Assembly (NCBI GenBank): GCA_965214585.1
Contig: OZ243957.1
Coordinates: 1,798,001 to 1,862,000, forward strand
Direction of reading: 5' to 3'
DNA: 64,000 bases
Origin: JAHCHG01 sp965214585
GTDB taxonomy: Bacteria; Acidobacteriota; Blastocatellia; Pyrinomonadales; Pyrinomonadaceae
Below the pieces are notes generated by a model, which was given only the letters and a program-made list of their open reading frames with translations, did no database searches and was not told where the DNA came from. The position numbers and the translations under genes were made by a program. Below, one piece after another: positions 17,645 through 25,649 of this stretch; positions within the stretch are counted from its first letter, which is position 1, and each line of letters begins with the position of its first letter.

Positions 17645-19444
17645 TTATTTTTTCGCCGAATTTTTCAAACAATTATCCGCAATTGCCAGAATTGCCAAAG
17701 TCTTTAAGTATTTGTCGCTCAGAGCGTTTGAATGAGCGAGCGACAACCCGAAATCTTTTTTGCTGATTTTCTGGAATGTTTCCTCAAAATCATATCCGGG
17801 AAAAATTATCGCATAGAGAAATTCGTAACCGCTGCCGCTGACCTTATGTGAAATAAATGTCGAAAAAATGTCCGGTTCATTTAGTTTGTTGATAACCGCC
17901 ACCGCGTCGCGCAATTCATCCAAGGCGTAAGAATGATTTATGTCTTCAAAGGAATTTGCCAAACCGAGCAGAAGTCTGGCTTTTTCAATTGAAGGCTTCA
18001 TTTTGCCGACGAGTTTTGAAACTTCGAGCAAAATCCGTTCGGCTTCGTTTTTCGCGTTTCCGCTTTTCAATTTCGCTTCGGCGATCTTAAATGAAATTAC
18101 CGCTTTCTGCTCGATGTCGGAGATTTTTTCGCCGAATTTTTCCGCGTCGTCCAGACGCATTTCCCTGACGGCGAGTTCGGAACGCTGGTAGAAAAAATAA
18201 CCGGAAACGTCGCGTCGGGCGTTTTCATTTTCGATTTTGTCGAGCCAAGTTTCCGCCTGTTTGTAATCTTCTTCGGTGCGGGCGGACAAAATAAGGTTAA
18301 TATTTTCTTGGTCGGTGAGCGTTCCTTTTTCGTCCGATTTTTCGGCGCGTTTGAGTTTCGCCGCGAAATCTTCGGTATTTTTGTCGTATTCGGCTTCTTT
18401 TTCGTCCAGATTTTTTGCAATTTCCTGCGTCATTAAAGCGTTCGCTTTGGATTTGACGGCATTAAATTTTCCAAATAAATCGGGAAAATCCTTCAAGATA
18501 ATCGGCTCGATTTCGCGCAAAGCACTAACTATATAAGCGATTTCCGCCAATTTGTCTTTTTCGGCGGGTTTGTTCAACTCATTCGGATTGTCGGCAAATG
18601 AATTTATGCGGTTGAAAAATACGTTCAAAAACTGCATTTGCAAATTTCGTTCGGCGGCAAAATCCTTCGGAACGCCGATGTTGAAAGTAAAACGGTCTGC
18701 GCCGAAAAATCTGCCGCGTCCGAACGGATAAGCCGACAAAAATAACAATTTGCTCGGCGGCGCGTTTTGATAATTATTTAAAACTTCCCGGTAAAGATTG
18801 TCCGCAAAATTTTTGTCCTGCCGATGAATCGAATAAAATGTCCAGAACCAATGCCTGTCAAGCGGATACTGCATTGCGCGGCGGTAAAGCTGCAAACTCA
18901 AATTCGGATTCGTCTTGATCGTGTCGAACGCGATTTTCATAACGGAAGCGACTTCGGCGACATTATTTATCGAATCTTTTCTGTTTTCGCGGTCTTTTTC
19001 GTAATTTTTCAGAACCTTTTCGATCAGCCGATTCGCCCAAGCGCGGTCTTTTTTGGCGATTGCCTCGATCACCGCAAACCGCAAATCGGGCTTTGCAAAG
19101 GTCAAATCTTCGCCCTTGAAAGTTCCGATTTTTTTGCGCTCGAATCCCCATTCGTTGTATCTGTCATCGGCAAAATCATAAGCGTCAATCAGATATTTGC
19201 GGGCAGACGGCTCGTCGAATTTCCACAAAAAATCAGCCGCGCGAACCGAAATTTTGATGCGTTTTTCCGAATCTTCAATTGATTTGCTTTCGGCAACTTG
19301 CCCTTCAACCAAAGTCCGCGCAAAATCTGCGTCGCAAGTGTTTTGCGCGATGTTTTTATCAGGTTTTTCCTGCGCCGGTAAATTTGCAGTAAATAAAATC
19401 AAGAACAAAAAACAAAAAAGACATATTTTCGATTTCATATTCAT
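17645..19444 (-). CDS. Secreted hypothetical protein, partner of the ECF sigma factor
   Basis: Not recognised as a named family. The 599-residue product starts with a clear signal peptide (KICLFCFLFLILFTANLPAQ). The rest is rich in charged helices of the kind seen in helical-repeat proteins, with many Ala, Glu, Lys and Leu and no catalytic motif that I can identify. It starts 27 bases after the sigma factor gene stop in the same direction, so the two are probably cotranscribed. Similar sigma factor plus secreted helical protein pairs are common in Acidobacteriota. An extracytoplasmic sensing or structural role is only a guess. Confidence 0.65.
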   Translation of the reverse strand: MNMKSKICLFCFLFLILFTANLPAQEKPDKNIAQNTCDADFARTLVEGQVAESKSIEDSEKRIKISVRAADFLWKFDEPSARKYLIDAYDFADDRYNEWGFERKKIGTFKGEDLTFAKPDLRFAVIEAIAKKDRAWANRLIEKVLKNYEKDRENRKDSINNVAEVASVMKIAFDTIKTNPNLSLQLYRRAMQYPLDRHWFWTFYSIHRQDKNFADNLYREVLNNYQNAPPSKLLFLSAYPFGRGRFFGADRFTFNIGVPKDFAAERNLQMQFLNVFFNRINSFADNPNELNKPAEKDKLAEIAYIVSALREIEPIILKDFPDLFGKFNAVKSKANALMTQEIAKNLDEKEAEYDKNTEDFAAKLKRAEKSDEKGTLTDQENINLILSARTEEDYKQAETWLDKIENENARRDVSGYFFYQRSELAVREMRLDDAEKFGEKISDIEQKAVISFKIAEAKLKSGNAKNEAERILLEVSKLVGKMKPSIEKARLLLGLANSFEDINHSYALDELRDAVAVINKLNEPDIFSTFISHKVSGSGYEFLYAIIFPGYDFEETFQKISKKDFGLSLAHSNALSDKYLKTLAILAIADNCLKNSAKK

Positions 19445-19471
19445 AAATTCTCCGCGTTTGCGCGATAAAAA

Positions 19472-20026
19472 TCACAGACGGGTTTTCAGCCAAGCCTTCG
19501 CCATACGCCATTCGCGTTTGACGGTTGATACGGAAATTTCCAGAACTTCCGCCGCTTCTTCGATTTTCAAACCGCCGAAAAATCTGAGTTCGACGATTTT
19601 CGCCTGCGTTTCGTCAAATTCGGCGAGATTTTTTAACGCTTCGTCCAACGCGACCAAGTCGAAATCGCGTTGATTCGTGTAGCTTACAGCGTCGTCGAGC
19701 GAAAGTTTCGTCGCGCCTTGCCCGCGTTTTTGAGCGTTGCGTTTGACGGCGTAATTGACCAAAATCCGGCGCATCATTTCCGCCGCGATGGAGAAAAAAT
19801 GTGCGCGGTTGCGCCAGTCAACTTGGGTTTGTTCCAAAAGCCGCATATATGCTTCGTGAACAAGTGCCGTCGCCTGCAAAGTGTGATCGCCGCGTTCGCT
19901 TTTAAGCTGGTTTGCCGCCACGCCGCGCAACTCGTTGTAAACAAGCGGCAAAAGTTTGTCGAGCGCGGCTTTGTCGCCGTTTTGCGCTTTGCTCAAAAGT
20001 TGTGTTACGTCGGGTTTTTCAGGCAT
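19472..20026 (-). CDS. ECF-type sigma factor, acidobacterial group
   Basis: A 184-residue RNA polymerase sigma factor. Region 2 (DKLLPLVYNELRGVAANQL...LQATALVHEAYMRLLEQ) and region 4 (LRFFGGLKIEEAAEVLEISVSTVKREWRMAKAWL) are both visible, as in the Acidobacteria/Planctomycetes ECF subfamily. No anti-sigma gene adjoins it; the only apparent operon partner is the secreted protein downstream. It should direct transcription of an unknown regulon, possibly including its own operon. Confidence 0.92.
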   Translation of the reverse strand: MPEKPDVTQLLSKAQNGDKAALDKLLPLVYNELRGVAANQLKSERGDHTLQATALVHEAYMRLLEQTQVDWRNRAHFFSIAAEMMRRILVNYAVKRNAQKRGQGATKLSLDDAVSYTNQRDFDLVALDEALKNLAEFDETQAKIVELRFFGGLKIEEAAEVLEISVSTVKREWRMAKAWLKTRL

Positions 20027-20552
20027 TTGTCAATCGTTTTTTGAAAGGATTTTCTATAAAAACTGCTTTTTCAAATCTGTTTCACGGAACGAAAAAATGT
20101 CGCCTGCTTGCAGTATTTTCGGAACAGTTTGAGCCTTTTGAAAATTCGCACACTATTTTAACACGAGAAACGTCGAAAAAACCATTTTTTGCAATTTATT
20201 TGACCCGATTTGCCGAAAAATTTTGCGATTCAGGTTAGAAGAACAAATTTATAGCGGATTAAGATTGATTATGAGGTCAGCAGCGTCGGCGTGAGCCGAT
20301 GCGCCCGCCTCAAGTGCATAGCGCATCGGCTTACGCACGACGCTGCTGACAAGAAACTCCAGACTCCAGACTTTCTTCACTCTTTCCTTGCAAACTTCCG
20401 CGTTTTGCAATAATTTTAATAAACGATTTTTCATAAATTCACAGAAAATCTTGTTTCATTTGTGAAACAAGATTTCACTTACGCTCTCTTTTGTGCTAAA
20501 CTTCTGATTGTCTTTTAATAGAAATAAAGAATTACAAAAGGAGCAAAATCAA
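20027..20552. repeat. Intergenic stretch upstream of recA with family B palindrome copy 1 (20276-20350)
   Basis: No gene is supported. The 75-bp hairpin runs from GTCAGCAGCGTCGG to CGACGCTGCTGAC and has related copies at 57.6 and 60.0 kb. The rest is AT-rich and contains the recA upstream palindrome listed separately. Confidence 0.75.
20447..20474 (+). promoter_or_regulatory. Perfect palindrome upstream of recA, candidate operator
   Basis: AATCTTGTTTCA and TGAAACAAGATT are perfect complements around a 4-base centre, about 80 bases before the recA ATG. The position suits a regulator site such as an SOS operator. The motif is not one I know as a LexA box, and no lexA gene is in the window. Confidence 0.4.
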
Positions 20553-21650
20553 ATGGCTGGAGAAGCAACAAAAATGAGCAAAGATACAAGCACAAAGGGA
20601 AAAGCGATAGAATCCGCGCTGTCGCAGATCGAGAAGAAATTCGGAAAAGGTTCGATAATGCGTCTGGGCGAGCGTCCGCAGGAAGATGTCGGGGCGATTT
20701 CGACAAATTGTCTGAGCATAGACGCGGCAATCGGAGTCGGCGGCGTGCCGCGCGGAAGGATTATAGAGATTTACGGACCGGAAAGTTCGGGCAAAACGAC
20801 GCTCGCTTTGCAGGTTGTCGCGCAGGCGCAGAAAGGCGGCGGAGTTGCGGCGTATATTGACGCGGAACACGCGCTCGACCCGGAATACGCGGAAAATCTC
20901 GGCGTAAATTTGGATGATATGCTGATCTCGCAGCCGGATTCGGGCGAGCAGGCTTTGGAAATTGCCGAAACCCTTGTGCGCTCGAACAGCGTTGATGTGA
21001 TCGTCGTGGATTCCGTCGCCGCCCTTGTGCCGCGTGCCGAACTCGACGGCGATATGGGCGATTCGCATATGGGTTTGCAGGCACGTCTGATGTCGCAGGC
21101 GTTGAGAAAACTCGCCGGAATTATTTCCAATTCAAAAACGAGTTTTATTTTTATCAATCAATTGCGGCATAAAATCGGCGTATTTTTCGGCTCGCCGGAA
21201 ACGACGACGGGCGGCAACGCGCTGAAATTTTATTGCAGCGTCCGCATAGACATCCGCCGAATCGGTGCGATCAAGGAAGGCGATAAGGTCGTCGGCAACC
21301 GCACGCGCGTTAAGGTCGTAAAAAACAAGGTCGCGCCGCCGTTCCAAGAATGCGAATTCGACATAATGTATGGTAAAGGAATTTCGCGCGAAGGCGATCT
21401 GCTCGATCTGGCGGTTGACCACGACATCGTGGAAAAAAGCGGTTCGTGGTTTTCCTACGGCGAAGACCGTTTGGGACAAGGACGCGAAAACGTCAAAAAT
21501 TTTATCGCCGAAGATCCGGAACTTTTTGACCGAATCGAAAACGACGTAAAAATCGCGCTCGGTTTTATCAAGCCGGATAAATCGGAAAAAGTCGAAGAGA
21601 AAGCTGAAAAAGAAGAAAAGGAAACGAAAGAAGAAGCCGAAACTGCTTAG
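20553..21650 (+). CDS. recA: DNA recombination/repair protein RecA
   Basis: A 365-residue RecA that forms filaments on single-stranded DNA, drives strand exchange and stimulates LexA-type self-cleavage. Visible are Walker A GPESSGKTT, the SQPDSGEQAL segment, VVDSVAALVPRAE (Walker B) and the DNA-binding loops (FINQLRHKIGVFFGSPETTTGG). The tail is acidic and Lys-rich (EKAEKEEKETKEEAETA). The ATG follows AAAGGAG at ideal spacing; a TTG 45 bases upstream in frame is less likely. The TAG stop runs straight into palindromic repeat family A. Confidence 0.97.
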   Translation: MAGEATKMSKDTSTKGKAIESALSQIEKKFGKGSIMRLGERPQEDVGAISTNCLSIDAAIGVGGVPRGRIIEIYGPESSGKTTLALQVVAQAQKGGGVAAYIDAEHALDPEYAENLGVNLDDMLISQPDSGEQALEIAETLVRSNSVDVIVVDSVAALVPRAELDGDMGDSHMGLQARLMSQALRKLAGIISNSKTSFIFINQLRHKIGVFFGSPETTTGGNALKFYCSVRIDIRRIGAIKEGDKVVGNRTRVKVVKNKVAPPFQECEFDIMYGKGISREGDLLDLAVDHDIVEKSGSWFSYGEDRLGQGRENVKNFIAEDPELFDRIENDVKIALGFIKPDKSEKVEEKAEKEEKETKEEAETA

Positions 21651-21877
21651 AAGCTGTTTGGAAATTGTATCGCAGGCTTCCAGCCGGCTGTCTTGGTGGC
21701 TTCCAGCCGCCAAATTTTTCTGTTTTTCCCGCCAATTCCAGTAAATAACGCTCGAATTGGCGGCAAGATGCTACCAAGACTGCCGGCAAGATGCCACCAA
21801 GACTGCCGGCAAGATGCCACCAAGACTGCCGGCAAGATGCCGGCGTTACGTTTTATTCCGAGTTTCCAAATAACTTC
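21650..21877. repeat. Palindromic repeat family A, copy 2, with a 23-bp tandem triplication
   Basis: The element starts at the last base of the recA stop codon (TAG-AAGCTGTTTGG) and ends TTTCCAAATAACTTC. It is inverted relative to copy 1. Inside, a 23-base unit (GGCAAGATGCCACCAAGACT plus GCC) is repeated three times between 21762 and 21830, so the copy is longer than the other two. It could fold at the end of the recA message. Confidence 0.85.
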
Positions 21878-21966
21878 TTAGAAACAGAAAGAAAATAAAT
21901 TAATAAATTCAAAGTTATTTTCAAAATATCATAAGTTATTTTTTGCACGTTTCTTAAAAATTTTAA

Positions 21967-22025
21967 TCAATAAAAAAACAGCCGTCGAAAACCAAATAGT
22001 TTTGACGGCTGTTTTTTTTATTGAT
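21967..22025. terminator. Bidirectional intrinsic terminator
   Basis: A long stem with AAAACAGCCGTC opposite GACGGCTGTTTT is flanked by A- and T-runs on both sides. It serves the leftward lipoprotein gene and possibly rightward recA transcripts. Confidence 0.85.
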
Positions 22026-22032
22026 TAAAAAT

Positions 22033-22476
22033 CTATTTTTCCGGTGTCGGCGGCGCACCGACTTTGCGCGGTCTTTCCGAACCGCTTTTGGTCGGAGCAT
22101 TTTTCGGATTGTTGACTTCTTCCAAAGTCATCGTTCCGCGATTTTTTCCCGCCTTTATTTCTTCTTCGCTCGGAATTCCCGGAGTCGGAGTCGCGCCTTT
22201 TTTGACGGGTTTGTTGAGTTCTGTCTGGCTCGGAATTCCGGGCGTGGCGGCTGCGCCTTTTTCCGGCGAAGCGTTTGCGTCAACGGATTTCGGATCAGGA
22301 ATTCCCGGCGTTGAATTTGCCGAAGGCGGCGCGGGACTTGTCGAAAATTCCGGCGGCAGAGTTTTCGTATCAACTTGCGATGTGTTTGAAATATTCGTTT
22401 CCGTCGTCGTCGGCTCACAAGCCAGCGTCAGAGCGAACGAAAAACAGATTACTGCGAATAAAAATTTCTTTGTCAT
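22033..22476 (-). CDS. Small Pro-rich lipoprotein with TPGIP repeats
   Basis: A 147-residue hypothetical lipoprotein. The ATG at the MTKKFLFAVICF segment is preceded by AGAGAGG; the open frame reaches further upstream without a better start. The signal peptide ends in lipobox LTLAC. The mature part is low-complexity, with three TPGIP motifs spaced about 24 residues apart, each inside a Pro/Ala/Glu-rich repeat. No domain is recognised. It is likely a membrane-anchored, unstructured spacer or surface protein. Confidence 0.75.
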   Translation of the reverse strand: MTKKFLFAVICFSFALTLACEPTTTETNISNTSQVDTKTLPPEFSTSPAPPSANSTPGIPDPKSVDANASPEKGAAATPGIPSQTELNKPVKKGATPTPGIPSEEEIKAGKNRGTMTLEEVNNPKNAPTKSGSERPRKVGAPPTPEK

Positions 22477-22787
22477 AAAAATAAAACCTCTCTGATAAAT
22501 ATACTTTAAAATTAGCTGTGCCAATTTAAATGTGGCGTTTCCGGGGGACAGCAACGACATTTAAATCGGCACGGGCAGGAATTAAATTATTCGGAAGGAG
22601 CTAACTGCCATAAGCGGCAGTTACTAAAAAGTTATTATATGCCGATTAAAAATAAAGTCAATCAAAAAAATCAAATTACAGCCGAAAAGTGTCGAACCGA
22701 AAATGTTTTACCGCTATGGATTTGACATCAAACCGCCGCTTATTTACACTAATTTTCTTGCTGTTAGTTGATAAATTCACGGCAGAC
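22477..22787. other. Intergenic region with two hairpins, no gene
   Basis: A 16-base-arm hairpin (GTGCCAATTTAAATGT / ACATTTAAATCGGCAC, one mismatch) spans 22518-22572. A smaller AACTGCC-ATAA-GCGGCAGTT hairpin lies near 22603-22622. Promoters for the leftward lipoprotein and rightward tRNA are expected here. Confidence 0.55.
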
Positions 22788-22863
<76 letters not shown>

Positions 22864-22873
22864 CTAAATTAAT

Positions 22874-22905
22874 AAAAAGGGCATCTTTTAAGATGTCCTT
22901 TTTTA
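22874..22905 (+). terminator. Terminator of tRNA-Phe
   Basis: AAAGGGCATCTT pairs with AAGATGTCCTTTTTT (one G-U pair), followed by a T-run. Confidence 0.85.
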
Positions 22906-23011
22906 TGTTTAGTGCGGCAATAATGCGGCATTTTTATTTTCATTGTGCTTTTGTTTAAAAATCTGAAAGTCAGGTATTATACGGCTTATCAGTAAATAGT
23001 TTCGATAAAAT

Positions 23012-23078
23012 GGAGAAACACGCACGAGCGTAAGTGTGCAAAAGTTCTGACACACTTACGCTCGTGCGTGTTTCTGCA
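23012..23078. repeat. Palindromic repeat family C, cleanest copy
   Basis: GAAACACGCACGAGCGTAAG... pairs with ...CTTACGCTCGTGCGTGTTTC over 24 perfect bases around a 12-base loop. It lies just beyond the hsdR stop codon and may terminate or protect that transcript. Related copies are at 17.3 and 28.6 kb. Confidence 0.8.
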
Positions 23079-23129
23079 AAGCTGACTTATCATATCTACC
23101 CGATGATTTCCGGTATTATCAGGCGAATA

Positions 23130-25439
23130 TTACGCGGCTTTTTGTTGATAGAGATGTTTTTGGAAGTCAATAAATGTGCTGCGTATGTTTTCCGCTTCAC
23201 CGAGATTTAGTGCTGCGTCTTGGATAGTTTTATATTTATTAACGAGTAAGTCGGGCAGTTTTTCCGTGTCGAGTTCATCTACTCCCGCTTCGATGTATTT
23301 TAAGAGAACAAATTCTAAAAATTCTTTCTGTCTTCGATTTAGAAGAGCGAAAATATTGTTTTGAGCCGATTCTACTCTTTCCAGACGGGTTATCGGCTTT
23401 TTGGCATACGCGATAAACTCCAAGACATCAAACAGATCGCTGTTTTTGGCGTTTATTGCCTCTTGAATCTTTTCCAGTTCTTCTCTGCCGTAACCCGCTT
23501 CGGTTAATTTTTCTAAAAGTGTTTTGCGCGTCATCGGGTTCGACCAGATTTTTCGCAATTCATCTTCGCTTTTGAAAAGGTCGGGTAATTTACCGAATAG
23601 ATTTCGCAGAAATTCTTCCGCCGAAATCGGATTTCCGTCAGCGTCAAAAAACATATTTTTTACGATATGCTGAATTTCGCGGTCTTTGCCGTCGGCTAAT
23701 TTTACTTTTATTTTTTCCGGTCGCGGCTCAGGTGTTTCGGGCGAATCGGGTTTTTCGCGCTCTCCGGGCGGAAGCGATTCGATTGGTTCGGGTTCAAGTG
23801 GTTCGCCGTCCCATTCTTCGTCGTGAAAATGTCTGTAAGCATCAACGAAATCGTAAATTGTAAAAAAGTTTTTGCCGTCGAAAAGGCGTGTTCCTCTGCC
23901 GATGATCTGTTTAAATTCGATCATCGAATTAACGGGGCGAAGCAAAACGATGTTGCGGATGTTTCTCGCGTCAACTCCGGTCGAAAGTTTTTGCGAAGTC
24001 GTCAAAATCGTCGGAATTGTTTTTTCGTTATCCTGAAATTCTCTTAAAAACTGTTCGCCGATCTCTCCTTCATCGGCGGTTACGCGAACGCAGTAATTTA
24101 TATTTGTGCTTTCCTTTTGCCGGTTTATCAAATCTCTCAAAAGTGCGGCGTGTGCCTGCGTTGCACCGAAGACGAGCGATTTCTCATTCGGGTTCGACTG
24201 TTCGAGAAAAATTCTTATCATTTCCGCTTCGCGTTCCTTGATTTCGATCCTTAGGTTAAAATCCCTTTTTCCGTAAAGTCTGCCCGTTTCAATTTCGCCC
24301 TGCTCAACCGTATCGTCCGAAGTGTATGTGTATTCGTCCAGAGTTGTCTGAATCCGCTTGACCTTAAACGGCGTTAGAAAGCCGTCGTTAATTCCTTCTT
24401 TGAGCGAATAGACATAGACGGGTTCGCCGAAGTATCTGTATGTGTCAATATTTTGGTCGCGTTTCGGCGTAGCGGTTAAACCGAGTTGGACGGCGGGCGA
24501 GAAGTATTCCAGAATCCCGCGCCAATTGCTTTCGTCGTTTGCGCCGCCGCGATGACATTCATCAATCACGATAAAATCGAAAAAGTCGGGCGGATATTCG
24601 CCGAAATACGGTTCGGGATTTCCTTCCGCATCCGTTCCACTCATAAACGTCTGAAAAATCGTAAAGAAAATGCTGCCGTTCGTCGGAACTTTGTTTCGCT
24701 TGCGGATTTCATTCGGTTTGATGCGAATAAGCGCATTTTCATCAAAAGCATTAAACGAATTAAAAGCCTGATTTGCGAGAATATTTCTATCGGCTAAAAA
24801 TAAGATTCGCGGTCTTCTTCCGCCGCCGCGCTTTAGATTCCAACGGCTGTGAAACAATTTCCAAGCGATTTGAAATGCAATGTAGGTTTTTCCCGTTCCC
24901 GTTGCCAGCGTTAATAAAATGCGGTCTTGTTCTTGGGCAATCGCCTTCATCACATTATTAACGGCACTTTCCTGATAAAAACGCGGCGGTTTCGTTCCGC
25001 TGAGATCGTCAAACGGAACGGCATTAAATTTATCGAGCCAATTGTTTTCGTTCGGAAATGTTTTGTTCCAAAGTTCTCGCGGAGTCGGGAAACTTTTGAT
25101 CAAACCTTCATTGCCCGACACCATACAAATCTGATAAATTTCGCGTCCATTGGCGGCAAAGGTCGTGTCCAAATCCAATTTCTGAGCGTCGCGTTTGGCT
25201 TGTGCAACGCCTTCGCCGACTTCGAGTTCATCGCTCTTGGCTTCGATGACGGCGAGTTTTACGCCTTTGTAAACCAAAACATAATCAGCCTTGTATTTCT
25301 TCGCGCGTCCGCCGCCCGCCAAAATCTTTCCGTCCGTGATCGGATATTCAACCAAAATGCGGGAATCCGCAATCTCTCCCCAACCGCTTTTACGAAGCTG
25401 CGGATCAATCAAATCTATTCTTGTTTGAGCTTCATTCAT
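23130..25439 (-). CDS. hsdR: Type I restriction enzyme R subunit (EcoEI-like)
   Basis: A 769-residue motor/nuclease subunit of a type I restriction-modification complex. Order of domains: an N-terminal PD-(D/E)xK nuclease (DYVLVYKGVKLAVIEAKSD, residues about 48-67), a superfamily 2 helicase with Walker A LATGTGKT near 165 and DECH box VIDECHRGG near 293, helicase motif VI (IGRGTRLF), and an EcoEI_R_C-type C-terminal domain that contacts the methylase. With HsdM and HsdS it translocates and cuts unmethylated DNA. It is the last gene of the hsd cluster, and the intact length suggests it is functional. Confidence 0.95.
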   Translation of the reverse strand: MNEAQTRIDLIDPQLRKSGWGEIADSRILVEYPITDGKILAGGGRAKKYKADYVLVYKGVKLAVIEAKSDELEVGEGVAQAKRDAQKLDLDTTFAANGREIYQICMVSGNEGLIKSFPTPRELWNKTFPNENNWLDKFNAVPFDDLSGTKPPRFYQESAVNNVMKAIAQEQDRILLTLATGTGKTYIAFQIAWKLFHSRWNLKRGGGRRPRILFLADRNILANQAFNSFNAFDENALIRIKPNEIRKRNKVPTNGSIFFTIFQTFMSGTDAEGNPEPYFGEYPPDFFDFIVIDECHRGGANDESNWRGILEYFSPAVQLGLTATPKRDQNIDTYRYFGEPVYVYSLKEGINDGFLTPFKVKRIQTTLDEYTYTSDDTVEQGEIETGRLYGKRDFNLRIEIKEREAEMIRIFLEQSNPNEKSLVFGATQAHAALLRDLINRQKESTNINYCVRVTADEGEIGEQFLREFQDNEKTIPTILTTSQKLSTGVDARNIRNIVLLRPVNSMIEFKQIIGRGTRLFDGKNFFTIYDFVDAYRHFHDEEWDGEPLEPEPIESLPPGEREKPDSPETPEPRPEKIKVKLADGKDREIQHIVKNMFFDADGNPISAEEFLRNLFGKLPDLFKSEDELRKIWSNPMTRKTLLEKLTEAGYGREELEKIQEAINAKNSDLFDVLEFIAYAKKPITRLERVESAQNNIFALLNRRQKEFLEFVLLKYIEAGVDELDTEKLPDLLVNKYKTIQDAALNLGEAENIRSTFIDFQKHLYQQKAA

Positions 25440-25458
25440 ACCAGAAAAATCTAAAATC

Positions 25459-25649
25459 CTTATACATCAAAACCGTTTCTTATACATCTGTTGTCCGCTA
25501 TAATGATTTAATAAACTACCTGTAAGAAGTATATTAACCCTTTGTTTACAACACTTACCTATAATCAGATTTGAAACATCTTAATCTCTAGAACTATTTC
25601 CTTATACATTTAGACTCTTTCTTATACATTTAAACGTCTTCTTATACAT
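25459..25649. repeat. CTTATACAT boxes on a 20-bp period
   Basis: CTTATACAT occurs at 25459, 25479, 25601, 25621 and 25641, i.e. exactly 20 bases apart within each group, mostly extended to CTTATACATTTA. The last overlaps the stop codon of the AlbA-like gene. The boxes lie in the roughly 200-base gap before hsdR, where its promoter or a regulator site could be. Confidence 0.65.

Noticed and set aside
20508..20552. Earlier TTG start of recA
   Set aside because: AAAGGAG lies at correct distance from the ATG at 20553 and the extra residues are not RecA-like.
20532..21157. Long minus-strand open frames opposite recA
   Set aside because: Antisense shadows with Arg-rich composition and no homology.
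25459..25649. 20-bp periodic boxes as a CRISPR array
   Set aside because: Repeats are only 9-12 bases, spacers about 8-11 bases, the array is broken and no cas gene is near.
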